Below, piece after piece: positions 7,238 through 14,758 of a stretch of DNA of 64,000 nucleotides. The position numbers were made by a program, and so were the translations under genes. The stretch comes from Nitrospira sp. (GTDB lineage Bacteria; Nitrospirota; Nitrospiria; Nitrospirales; Nitrospiraceae). The stretch covers positions 310,001 through 374,000 of the forward strand of contig JARFXO010000003.1 in assembly GCA_029194665.1 (NCBI GenBank), in the 5' to 3' direction. The notes under the pieces were generated by a model that saw only the letters and a program-made list of their open reading frames with translations, was not told the DNA's origin and ran no database searches. Position 1 is the stretch's first letter. Every line of letters begins with the position of its first letter.

Positions 7238-9860
7238 TGCGACTGATCTGCGGCGAGCCTTTATCGGTTATTTCGAGGAGCAAGGGCATCAGGCAGTGCC
7301 GAGCGCCTCTCTCCTTCCACAAGCGGATCCGACCCTGCTCTTCACCAACGCAGGCATGAATCAATTCAAGCGGACTTTCCTCGGAGAAGAATCGCGCCCC
7401 TACAAGAGAGCCGTATCGGTGCAAAAGTGTCTTCGCGCAGGCGGGAAACACAACGATCTTGAAAACGTGGGGTACACCAGGCGGCACCACACATTCTTCG
7501 AGATGCTCGGCAATTTTTCGTTCGGGGATTACTTCAAGGACGATGCCATCAGATTCGGATGGGAGTTTCTGACTCGGAGGGTCGGGTTGGCGAAAGATCG
7601 ACTATGGGTGACGATCTTCCGCGAGGACGACGAAGCCGAGAAATTGTGGAAGAAGATCGGTGTGGTGCCGTCGCGCATCGTCCGGTGCGACGAAAAGGAT
7701 AACTTCTGGCAAATGGCCGATACAGGCCCCTGCGGTCCTTGTTCGGAGATCCATTATGATCAGGGGACAGTGGTTCCCGGCGATGATCGACCGAACGGGG
7801 AGGGGGATCGCGTCATTGAAATTTGGAATCTGGTCTTCATGCAATACAACCGTGATGCCTCGGGAACGCTCCACCCGCTGCCGAAGCCGAGCATCGACAC
7901 GGGGATGGGGCTTGAGCGGCTGGCCGCCGTGGCCCAGGGGGTCTACAGCAATTACGACAGTGATCTCTTCACGCCGCTGCTTGCGGCTGTCGCAGGACGG
8001 TCCGGCACCGAGTACGGCAAGAAGGAGGCGGCTGATCGTTCAATGCGTGTTATTGCTGACCATCTGCGAGCAATCACCTTCCTCATGGCCGACGGCGTGT
8101 TGCCATCGAACGAAGGTCGAGGATATGTGTTGAGACGCATTCTGCGCCGCGCCGCGCGGCACGGCCGGCTGCTCGGCATTGTCGAGCCCTTTCTGCATGA
8201 ACTCAGCGCCGTCGTCGTCGAGCAGATGGCCGGCGCCTACCCGGAAGTGCGCATGGCATCCGGCACGATCACCGAAGCGACGAAAGGTGAGGAGGAGAGG
8301 TTTATCGCGACGCTCGAACAGGGCTTGCCGATTCTGAGCGAGATGATCGAGCGGGCGAAGGCGACAAAGCGAACTGTTTTGGCTGGGAACGACATCTTCA
8401 GGCTCTATGATACCTATGGCTTTCCCATGGACTTGATTGCCGAGGCTTGCCGGGAACAGGGCATGACGGTCGATGAACCTGGTTTCAATGCGGCGATCGA
8501 AGAGCAACGGACTCGCGCGCGCAAGACCGGTGGATTCGAACAGGAAACGGCCAGACCGGCCGTTGCGGAGCTGGCCAAGCGGATCGGTGCGACGACATTC
8601 GTCGGCTATGAACATCTGGAAAGCAACGGCGTCCTGCGGGCTATTCTAAAAAGCGAGCAACTGGTCAAGGAAGCGGTAGAAGGGGAGACGGTCGAGCTGG
8701 CGATGGATAGCACGCCTTTCTATGCTGAAGGCGGGGGTCAGGTCGGAGATCAAGGCACATTGGTTGGACCTGAAGGGTTGGTCGATATCAAGGAAACGAC
8801 GAGGCCGGCTCCGACGGTCATCCTTCACAAGGGAATCGTCCGTCAGGGGCGCATTCGAGAGGGCGAGTGCCTGCGCATGGCGGTGAATGTCTCCATGCGC
8901 CGGGACGCAGCGCGCAATCATACGGCAACGCATCTGGTCCATGCGGCCTTGCGCGATTTACTCGGGCCGCATGTGAAGCAGTATGGATCGCTCGTCGGAC
9001 CGAACCGCCTTCGGTTTGACTTTGCACATTTTCGACCGCTTTCGTCCCGCGACATCGACGATATCGAATCGACGGTGAATGAAGAAATCCGTAAGAACGA
9101 GGCAGTGCGCACCGAAGTGATGAGCATTCAGGATGCAGTGGCGAACGGGGCTCTGGCGTTCTTCGGCGACAAGTATGGCGAACAGGTGCGTGTCGTGAGT
9201 GTCGAGTCGTTCAGCAAAGAACTGTGCGGAGGCACCCATTGCCGACAGACGGGTGACATCGGGCTCTTTCGCATTGTCTCGGAAGGGGGCGTGGCGGCGG
9301 GTGTACGTCGCATCGAAGCTCAGTCCGGTAGCGGCGCCTACGGACTCATGAAGAAGCTCGAAGCCGATGTCCGCGAGCTATCGGATCTGTTGAAGACGGG
9401 GCGGTCCGAACTGGTCGCCAAGACCCGCAAGCTGATGATGCAGCTCAAGGACAAGGAACGCGAACTCGAAGAGCTGAGGCTGAAGATGGCGAGCGGATCG
9501 GAGACGATTTCCAAGGTCAAGACGATCGCCGGGGTGACGGTGCACCAGCAGCGGACGGATGGCTTGGATGTGAACGGCATGCGAACGTTGGCGGATCAGC
9601 TCCGGGATAAGCTGAAGAGCGGCGTCATCGCGTTGGGCGCGGCGACCGGCGACGGCAAAGTTTCACTGTTGGTCGTGGTGACGAAAGACTTGATCGGCAA
9701 GCTCAAAGCCGGCGATCTCATTAAGGCGATGGCGGCTGAGGTGGGTGGAACCGGAGGCGGGCGGCCGGAGATGGCTCAGGCCGGAGGGAAGGATCCAGCC
9801 AAGCTCGACGCAGCGTTGGAAAAAGTTTTTGGCCTGGTTGAAACCACCCTCCGGCGGTAG
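7227..9860 (+). CDS. alaS: Alanyl-tRNA synthetase
   Basis: 877 residues, normal for the family. The N-terminal class II core (RRAFIGYFEEQGHQAVPSAS, LFTNAGMNQFKRTFLG, MLGNFSFGDYFK) activates alanine. The editing domain carries the zinc motif HTATHLVHAAL plus CGGTHCRQTGDIG that clears Ser/Gly-tRNA(Ala). A C-terminal coiled region and the C-Ala domain end in GGGRPEMAQAGG. The recX-alaS overlap and the closely following ruvX indicate one operon. Confidence 0.99.
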   Translation: MKNSATDLRRAFIGYFEEQGHQAVPSASLLPQADPTLLFTNAGMNQFKRTFLGEESRPYKRAVSVQKCLRAGGKHNDLENVGYTRRHHTFFEMLGNFSFGDYFKDDAIRFGWEFLTRRVGLAKDRLWVTIFREDDEAEKLWKKIGVVPSRIVRCDEKDNFWQMADTGPCGPCSEIHYDQGTVVPGDDRPNGEGDRVIEIWNLVFMQYNRDASGTLHPLPKPSIDTGMGLERLAAVAQGVYSNYDSDLFTPLLAAVAGRSGTEYGKKEAADRSMRVIADHLRAITFLMADGVLPSNEGRGYVLRRILRRAARHGRLLGIVEPFLHELSAVVVEQMAGAYPEVRMASGTITEATKGEEERFIATLEQGLPILSEMIERAKATKRTVLAGNDIFRLYDTYGFPMDLIAEACREQGMTVDEPGFNAAIEEQRTRARKTGGFEQETARPAVAELAKRIGATTFVGYEHLESNGVLRAILKSEQLVKEAVEGETVELAMDSTPFYAEGGGQVGDQGTLVGPEGLVDIKETTRPAPTVILHKGIVRQGRIREGECLRMAVNVSMRRDAARNHTATHLVHAALRDLLGPHVKQYGSLVGPNRLRFDFAHFRPLSSRDIDDIESTVNEEIRKNEAVRTEVMSIQDAVANGALAFFGDKYGEQVRVVSVESFSKELCGGTHCRQTGDIGLFRIVSEGGVAAGVRRIEAQSGSGAYGLMKKLEADVRELSDLLKTGRSELVAKTRKLMMQLKDKERELEELRLKMASGSETISKVKTIAGVTVHQQRTDGLDVNGMRTLADQLRDKLKSGVIALGAATGDGKVSLLVVVTKDLIGKLKAGDLIKAMAAEVGGTGGGRPEMAQAGGKDPAKLDAALEKVFGLVETTLRR

Positions 9861-9864
9861 AATC

Positions 9865-10449
9865 ATGCCTGGCCGCATTCTTGCGCTCGATTACGGCACC
9901 AAGCGGATCGGCGTCGCGCTCAGCGACGAACTCGGCTGGACGGCGCAGCCGCTCGAAACCTTCGAACGGAAGACGCTGGACCGGGATGTCGCCCATATCG
10001 CCGGGCTGGTCGGGTCGCACGCGGTGGAACGGGTGGTGCTGGGGTTGCCGCTCCAGTTGGACGGGCAGGAAGGGCCGGCTGTCCATGCAATGCGGGAGTT
10101 TGCTGCGAAGCTGGAAGCGGGCTTGTCCGTTCCGGTCGTCCGGTGGGACGAGCGGATGACGACAAAAGCGGCGGAAGCGTTGCTGATCGCCGCTGATGTC
10201 AGTCGGAAGAAACGCAAAGGAATCGTCGACCGTATTGCAGCCGCGATTCTTCTGCGAAGTTACCTTGAAGCGCAGAACCAGGTCTCGACTCGAGCGGTCG
10301 GGGGCCGACCTGCCGAGGAGCCGCTAGAAGAGTGGGGGTCATTGTCTCCTGACGACCGATCCTATGACGCTGCGCCTGATCCTCATCGTATTGATCGCCG
10401 TCGTCGCCCTCGCCGGCGTGGCCGGCTATCAGATGATTCGGTGGGCTGA
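9865..10449 (+). CDS. ruvX: Putative pre-16S rRNA nuclease YqgF/RuvX
   Basis: I start at the ATG 9865 (MPGRILALDYGTKRIGVALS), 4 nt after alaS. The RNase-H-like fold is shown by ALDYGTKRIGVALSD, ERVVLGLPLQLDG, VVRWDERMTTKAAE and a conserved IVDRIAAAILLRSYL, with acidic residues at the usual positions. The family trims the 5' end of 16S rRNA. The protein is about 194 residues, some 50 longer than usual. The extra tail (Arg/Asp-rich) overlaps the start of mltG by 86 nt and has low complexity, so the tail may be non-functional. Confidence 0.9.
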   Translation: MPGRILALDYGTKRIGVALSDELGWTAQPLETFERKTLDRDVAHIAGLVGSHAVERVVLGLPLQLDGQEGPAVHAMREFAAKLEAGLSVPVVRWDERMTTKAAEALLIAADVSRKKRKGIVDRIAAAILLRSYLEAQNQVSTRAVGGRPAEEPLEEWGSLSPDDRSYDAAPDPHRIDRRRRPRRRGRLSDDSVG

Positions 10450-11446
10450 AGGGCCCGTTCTTTCCGAGTCCGATCATCCTCTTCAGAAAATCGTCGTGAT
10501 TCCCGAAGGCGCGACATTTCAACAAGCCGCAGCCTTGCTCGAACGGGAGCAGCTGATCAGGAGCCGTTCGGCGTTTCTCCTTTTGGGGAAAACCCAGGAG
10601 GTTGATCGCAAGATTCATCCCGGAGAGTATGAGCTCAACGCCGCCATGGCCCCGGCGGAGATTCTTGCCAAGTTGCTTGCCGGTCGTGTGGTGCTTCATT
10701 CCATCACGATTCCAGAAGGCTATACGATCAATCAAATCGCCGATGTGCTGGACGAACATCGCATCACGAATCGCGCGGAATTCGTTCGATTGGCCTCCGA
10801 CAAGTCCTTCGTCACGACGTTGGGAATTTCTGCGGATACGGCGGAAGGGTATCTTTACCCCGACACCTATCGTTTTGCCAGGCCGACAGCTGCGAAAGAC
10901 GTCATCAAGGCCATGGTAGAGCAACTCAGGCAGGTGATGACTCAGGAGTGGCAGGCTCGGGCCAAAGACATTCACTTGACGGTCCATGAAGTCCTGACCT
11001 TGGCGTCGGTGATTGAAAAGGAAACTGGTGTCGGAGACGAGCGGCCTCACATCTCGTCCGTATTCCATAACCGGCTAAAAAAACATATCCCTCTACAGAG
11101 CGATCCGACGGTGATCTACGGTCTGTCGAATTTCGATGGAAACCTTCGCAAAAAGGACCTCACGCACCCCAGTCCCTACAATACGTACCGCTGGGTCGGG
11201 CTGCCGCCAGGACCGATCGCCAACCCCGGGGCACAATCGATCCGTGCCGCCTTGTATCCCGTGCCTTCTGTGAATCTTTACTTCGTCTCAAAGAACGACG
11301 GAACGCATCAATTCTCCGCGACGCTCGTGGAGCACAACAAGGCGGTGGAAAAGTACCAAAAGCGCCCATTCCGAAGAGGAAATCACTCGCAGACCTTTAT
11401 GACCCCCGACGGGAGGCAGACAGACCAGAAGGAAGGAGTATCGTAA
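10364..11446 (+). CDS. mltG: Endolytic murein transglycosylase MltG
   Basis: 360 residues. An N-terminal membrane anchor (LRLILIVLIAVVALAGVAGY) is followed by a LysM-like region and the YceG catalytic domain: VLTLASVIEKETGVGDERPHI contains the catalytic Glu, then VFHNRLKKHIPLQSDPTVIY and NTYRWVGLPPGPIANPG. MltG cleaves nascent glycan strands and sets their length. It overlaps the ruvX reading frame by 86 nt and is followed 3 nt later by deoC. Confidence 0.96.
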   Translation: MTLRLILIVLIAVVALAGVAGYQMIRWAEGPVLSESDHPLQKIVVIPEGATFQQAAALLEREQLIRSRSAFLLLGKTQEVDRKIHPGEYELNAAMAPAEILAKLLAGRVVLHSITIPEGYTINQIADVLDEHRITNRAEFVRLASDKSFVTTLGISADTAEGYLYPDTYRFARPTAAKDVIKAMVEQLRQVMTQEWQARAKDIHLTVHEVLTLASVIEKETGVGDERPHISSVFHNRLKKHIPLQSDPTVIYGLSNFDGNLRKKDLTHPSPYNTYRWVGLPPGPIANPGAQSIRAALYPVPSVNLYFVSKNDGTHQFSATLVEHNKAVEKYQKRPFRRGNHSQTFMTPDGRQTDQKEGVS

Positions 11447-11449
11447 AGC

Positions 11450-12127
11450 ATGTCAAGATGGAAGCTCCCTGGCCTTATCGACCATACGATATTGAGACCG
11501 GATGCGACGAAAGTCGAGGTGCTTCGGTTGTGTGAAGAGGCGAAGACCAACGGTTTCACGGTCGTTTTCGTCCCGCCATGTTACATCGATGAGGCGGTGG
11601 CGGCGGTTGCCGGCACCGGCATTCGCGTCGGCATTCCCATCGGGTTTCCGTTAGGGGGGCACAGCACAAAGACCAAGGTGGCCGAGGCCATCGAGGCCGT
11701 GCAGCGGGGTGCAACGGTGTTGGACATGGTGGTGAATATCAGCAGACTCAAATCGGCCGATCATGACTATGTTCGCACTGACATCGCTGAAGTCGTGAAA
11801 TCGACCGTGGATGTTGAACATAAAGTGATCCTAGAAACTTGCTATCTCACACAGCAGGAGAAACGAACGGCCTGTCATTTGGTCGTGGAAGCCGGGGCTG
11901 ACTATGTGAAAACGTCGAGCGGTTTCGGAGCTGCGGGGGCGACGGTGGAAGATGTGCGGTTGCTAAAGGAAGTCGTAGCGGGGCGGGTCAAGGTAAAGGC
12001 TTCGGGCGGCATTCGCGATTGGAAAACGACGCACGCGATGTTGGAAGCAGGAGCCGATAGGATCGGAACTAGTGCCGGCCTCAAGATCATCGGCGAATGG
12101 CGAGTGGCAATACATGAACAAGAATAA
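11450..12127 (+). CDS. deoC: Deoxyribose-phosphate aldolase
   Basis: 225 residues of the DeoC TIM barrel: LIDHTILRPDATKVEVLRLC, FVPPCYIDEA, GFPLGGHSTKTK, HKVILETCYLT, and ADYVKTSSGF with the Schiff-base lysine, then VKASGGIRDW. It converts 2-deoxyribose-5-phosphate to acetaldehyde and glyceraldehyde-3-phosphate. It lies 3 nt after mltG and shortly upstream of deoB, so deoxynucleoside breakdown steps are adjacent. Confidence 0.97.
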   Translation: MSRWKLPGLIDHTILRPDATKVEVLRLCEEAKTNGFTVVFVPPCYIDEAVAAVAGTGIRVGIPIGFPLGGHSTKTKVAEAIEAVQRGATVLDMVVNISRLKSADHDYVRTDIAEVVKSTVDVEHKVILETCYLTQQEKRTACHLVVEAGADYVKTSSGFGAAGATVEDVRLLKEVVAGRVKVKASGGIRDWKTTHAMLEAGADRIGTSAGLKIIGEWRVAIHEQE

Positions 12128-12313
12128 GACCGTCCTGAGTCTGGGTGTGGATTTCGGTAGCTCAGGCGAACCGTCCAAATACGTTTCCGCCGGTATCTAT
12201 CGTGGGATCGTACGGCATAACAGCCGTTTCTCTCCGGCCTAGGTCCTCCTGTATCTCCATGTCGGTCCCATACGCATCTATGACGAACTATGGCGACTTG
12301 CTATAGTCGGCTG

Positions 12314-13471
12314 ATGATTAATCGAGTCATTCTGTTGGTCGTCGATGGACTTGGGGTGGGTGCGTTACCGGACGGCGCCGACTACGGCGATGCCGACGCA
12401 AACACCCTCGTGCACCTGGCTGAGACGGTCGATGGACTGAGTTTGCCGAATTTCGAGATGCTCGGGCTAGGGCATATCGCTTCGATCAAAGGCGTACGAG
12501 CTATGGTCCAACCGAACGGTTCCTTCGGGCGACTGGGATTCGCATCGCCGGGCAAAGATTCTGTCGTCGGATACTGGGAAATGAGTGGAGTGATCCAGAA
12601 AGAAGCCTCGACGGTCTGCAGGTGCGGCATTCCTACCAAGATCATCGACGTCATTGAACAGCTTTTCGGCAGAAAATCGATTGGCCGTGGCGTCTCGTCC
12701 ATGGGATGGATGTTCCGTCGATACAGTATGGAACATATGGCCACCGGTGCGCCTCTGCTGTGGACGGATGGAGGCAATACGTGCTTTGTGGCCATGCATG
12801 AATCCCTCATGGTACCGATGGAATTCCACCAGCGTTGTCGCGAGATCCGGATGGCCGTGAAGAATGCGGGGACTCTCATCCGTGTCGTCGCGCAGCCGGT
12901 CATCGGCGGACATGACATGCTTCGACCACAGGTCGGACGAAAGGACTTTGTGATCGAGCCACCGGGCATGACGATGTTGGATGTGTTAAGCCGAGCCGGT
13001 CAGATCGCGATGGGGGTGGGAAAGGTCTATGACCTCTTTAGTGGGCGCGGGATGACGAAAGCTTTCCCGGTTGCGTCAGGGATGGCGGCGTTTGAGGAAG
13101 TCATCGGCATGTTGAACAAGGTGCCTCGCGGTCTCATCTGTGCCGGCCTGGATTTGCTGTCAGAAGATGCTGTACAGTCGACGGCATCCGTAGAGGAATT
13201 TGACCGCCGTCTGCCTGATTTGTTCGAGCGGTTACGTCTCGGCGACATGGTCATTGTGACGGGTGACCATGGGAGAGATTTCTCATTACCTGGACAGACG
13301 TCTACGCGAGAGTATGTTCCGGTCTTCGCGAGCGGCCCAAAACTAGCCCACGGCGTCGATTTGGGAACGAGGCCAACTGCGGCGGATGTAGGGCAGACGA
13401 TTGTGGAGGCACTTCGAGCCGAGCGGCTGCCGGTCGGTGAGAGTTTCTTGGATGCGCTCCGACCAGGGTAG
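12314..13471 (+). CDS. deoB: Phosphopentomutase
   Basis: About 385 residues from MINRVILLVVDGLGVGALPD (ATG 12314; an ATG at 12290 is possible but adds unmatched residues). It belongs to the alkaline-phosphatase superfamily: VVDGLGVGA with the metal-binding Asp, YGDADANTLVHLAE, SPGKDSVVGYWEM (nucleophile region) and VTGDHGRDF near the end. It interconverts ribose/deoxyribose 1- and 5-phosphates, feeding DeoC. A 160-bp gap with no evident gene separates it from deoC. Confidence 0.93.
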   Translation: MINRVILLVVDGLGVGALPDGADYGDADANTLVHLAETVDGLSLPNFEMLGLGHIASIKGVRAMVQPNGSFGRLGFASPGKDSVVGYWEMSGVIQKEASTVCRCGIPTKIIDVIEQLFGRKSIGRGVSSMGWMFRRYSMEHMATGAPLLWTDGGNTCFVAMHESLMVPMEFHQRCREIRMAVKNAGTLIRVVAQPVIGGHDMLRPQVGRKDFVIEPPGMTMLDVLSRAGQIAMGVGKVYDLFSGRGMTKAFPVASGMAAFEEVIGMLNKVPRGLICAGLDLLSEDAVQSTASVEEFDRRLPDLFERLRLGDMVIVTGDHGRDFSLPGQTSTREYVPVFASGPKLAHGVDLGTRPTAADVGQTIVEALRAERLPVGESFLDALRPG

Positions 13472-13565
13472 TCTTGAGTGAGGAGTGAAAGGTACGCGTG
13501 AGCGGTGAAGCGTGAGATGAAGGGCGAGGAAGGATAGGCGAGGAAGGATAGGATGGCGTAGGAAC

Positions 13566-14030
13566 GTGTCCCATGATGACAGACTAAAAGAGCTCGGACT
13601 CATCCTGCCGGCTCCGCCGAAGCCGGTGGCGAATTACGTGCCTGTTATCAGGGTTGGTGACCTCTTGTTCCTCTCGGGAGTGCTGCCTTCGCGCGATGGC
13701 CAGCTTGTGATGACCGGCAAGCTCGGAGGGGATCTCACAGTCCAACAGGGGGTTGAGGCAGCGAGGATGGCGGCGCTGAATGGCCTAAGTATCATCCGGA
13801 GCGAAGCCGGATTGCTGGATCGGGTCAAGCGGATCGTCAAAATGGTCGGCTATATCGCCTCGGCTCCCGGCTTTACCGATCAACCGCAAGTTCTCAACGG
13901 CGCATCTGATCTGCTTGTTTCCGTGTTCGGAGAAGCAGGTCGACATGCTCGGGTAGCCGTCGGTGCCGCGGAGTTGCCATGCATGGCTCCCGTCGAAATC
14001 GAGCTGATCGTGGAGCTGTATTCGTCGTAA
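13566..14030 (+). CDS. RidA/YjgF-family protein
   Basis: 154 residues from a GTG at 13566. Family motifs: LPAPPKPVANYVPVIRVGDL, LFLSGVLPSRDG, QQGVEAARMAALNGLSII, VKRIVKMVGYIASAPGF, and GRHARVAVGAAELPCMAPVE, with the Arg that binds enamine/imine substrates in RidA. It fits the roughly 150-residue endoribonuclease-like YjgF subgroup rather than canonical 125-residue RidA. A short direct repeat (CGAGGAAGGATAGG twice near 13523-13552) precedes it. Confidence 0.88.
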   Translation: MSHDDRLKELGLILPAPPKPVANYVPVIRVGDLLFLSGVLPSRDGQLVMTGKLGGDLTVQQGVEAARMAALNGLSIIRSEAGLLDRVKRIVKMVGYIASAPGFTDQPQVLNGASDLLVSVFGEAGRHARVAVGAAELPCMAPVEIELIVELYSS

Positions 14031-14042
14031 GTCACCCACCAC

Positions 14043-14062
14043 CTAGGGAAAGCCCTAGTTTT
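14043..14062 (+). terminator. Rho-independent terminator-like hairpin after the RidA gene
   Basis: CTAGGG, loop AAAG, CCCTAG, then TTTT: a 6-bp stem with a short T-run, starting 13 nt after the RidA-family stop codon. Confidence 0.55.
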
Positions 14063-14451
14063 CACCCTCAGGGGTTTACCGAGACCACGGCACGCGGTAC
14101 ACTGTCTCTTCCTGACGCTGCTTCTCTTGAGTCTAAGGACTCCTCCATGCATGAGATCAAGACCACTCTCCTCCTTCCAAAGCGTTTGTCCTTGATTCAG
14201 AACAATGTGATCGTCCGGAGACGATATCGGCAATGAAGCGAGAACCGCCGAAGCCAATCCCTCCCACTGGTGTGACCTGCAACGTATGAATCAGCAGACT
14301 TGGAACTCCGTGGGTGAATTGCACCAGGCCGGCCTGTCCCACGAGTGGTATTTTCGGACTTCCAAGTCGCTTGTCGCGAGGGGGAGCCGTCCTTGCTTCG
14401 ATGAAGCAGCACGCCCGGCACTAGGTCGCTCAAAGCCTAGCCGCGGTTGCA
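14063..14451. other. Intergenic stretch before a sensor-domain remnant
   Basis: No recognisable coding region. Frames on both strands are short and unlike known families. It may contain the decayed 5' part of the sensor gene whose readable portion starts at 14452. Confidence 0.4.
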
Positions 14452-14742
14452 ATGTTCATCTGTTCGCTCGCCCTGCCTGGGTATCTCTGCCACGAGCGAG
14501 CGCTTTCTGCCATACCATCGGACAAGTCGATGGTGCTGCATACGGCCGTCTCGTTTGTGTTGCTGAGTCTTGCCCTCCTCTGTCTCCGGCCCGATCGAGG
14601 CTTGGTGAAAACGGCGACAGCCGGCACAGGGGGAGGCTCGATGCTCCAACGTACGGTTCCGATGATGGGAGGGATGGTCCTCGCCATCGAATGGGTCTAT
14701 CTGATGAGAGAAACGACCGGATGCCGCTCCGGTCTCCGATGA
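14452..14742 (+). pseudogene. Remnant of a membrane sensor domain (histidine-kinase N-terminal type)
   Basis: The 96-codon frame reads LALPGYLCHERALSAIPSDK, SMVLHTAVSFVLLSLALLCL, RPDRGLVKTATAGTGGGSML, QRTVPMMGGMVLAIEWVYL. The patterns MxLHTA, LLLSLALLCLRPDRGL and GGxMxRRxxP are typical of the membrane sensor domain that precedes PAS and kinase domains in many environmental bacteria. An in-frame stop lies just upstream and the domain is only partly present. It ends 16 nt before the hybrid kinase, so it may be a severed sensor module of that gene. Confidence 0.55.
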
Positions 14743-14758
14743 GTCTTGCGAGGTTGAT

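Noticed and set aside
13515..13556. Short direct repeat GCGAGGAAGGATAGG as a regulatory element
   Set aside because: Only two adjacent copies in a purine-rich spacer; likely slippage.
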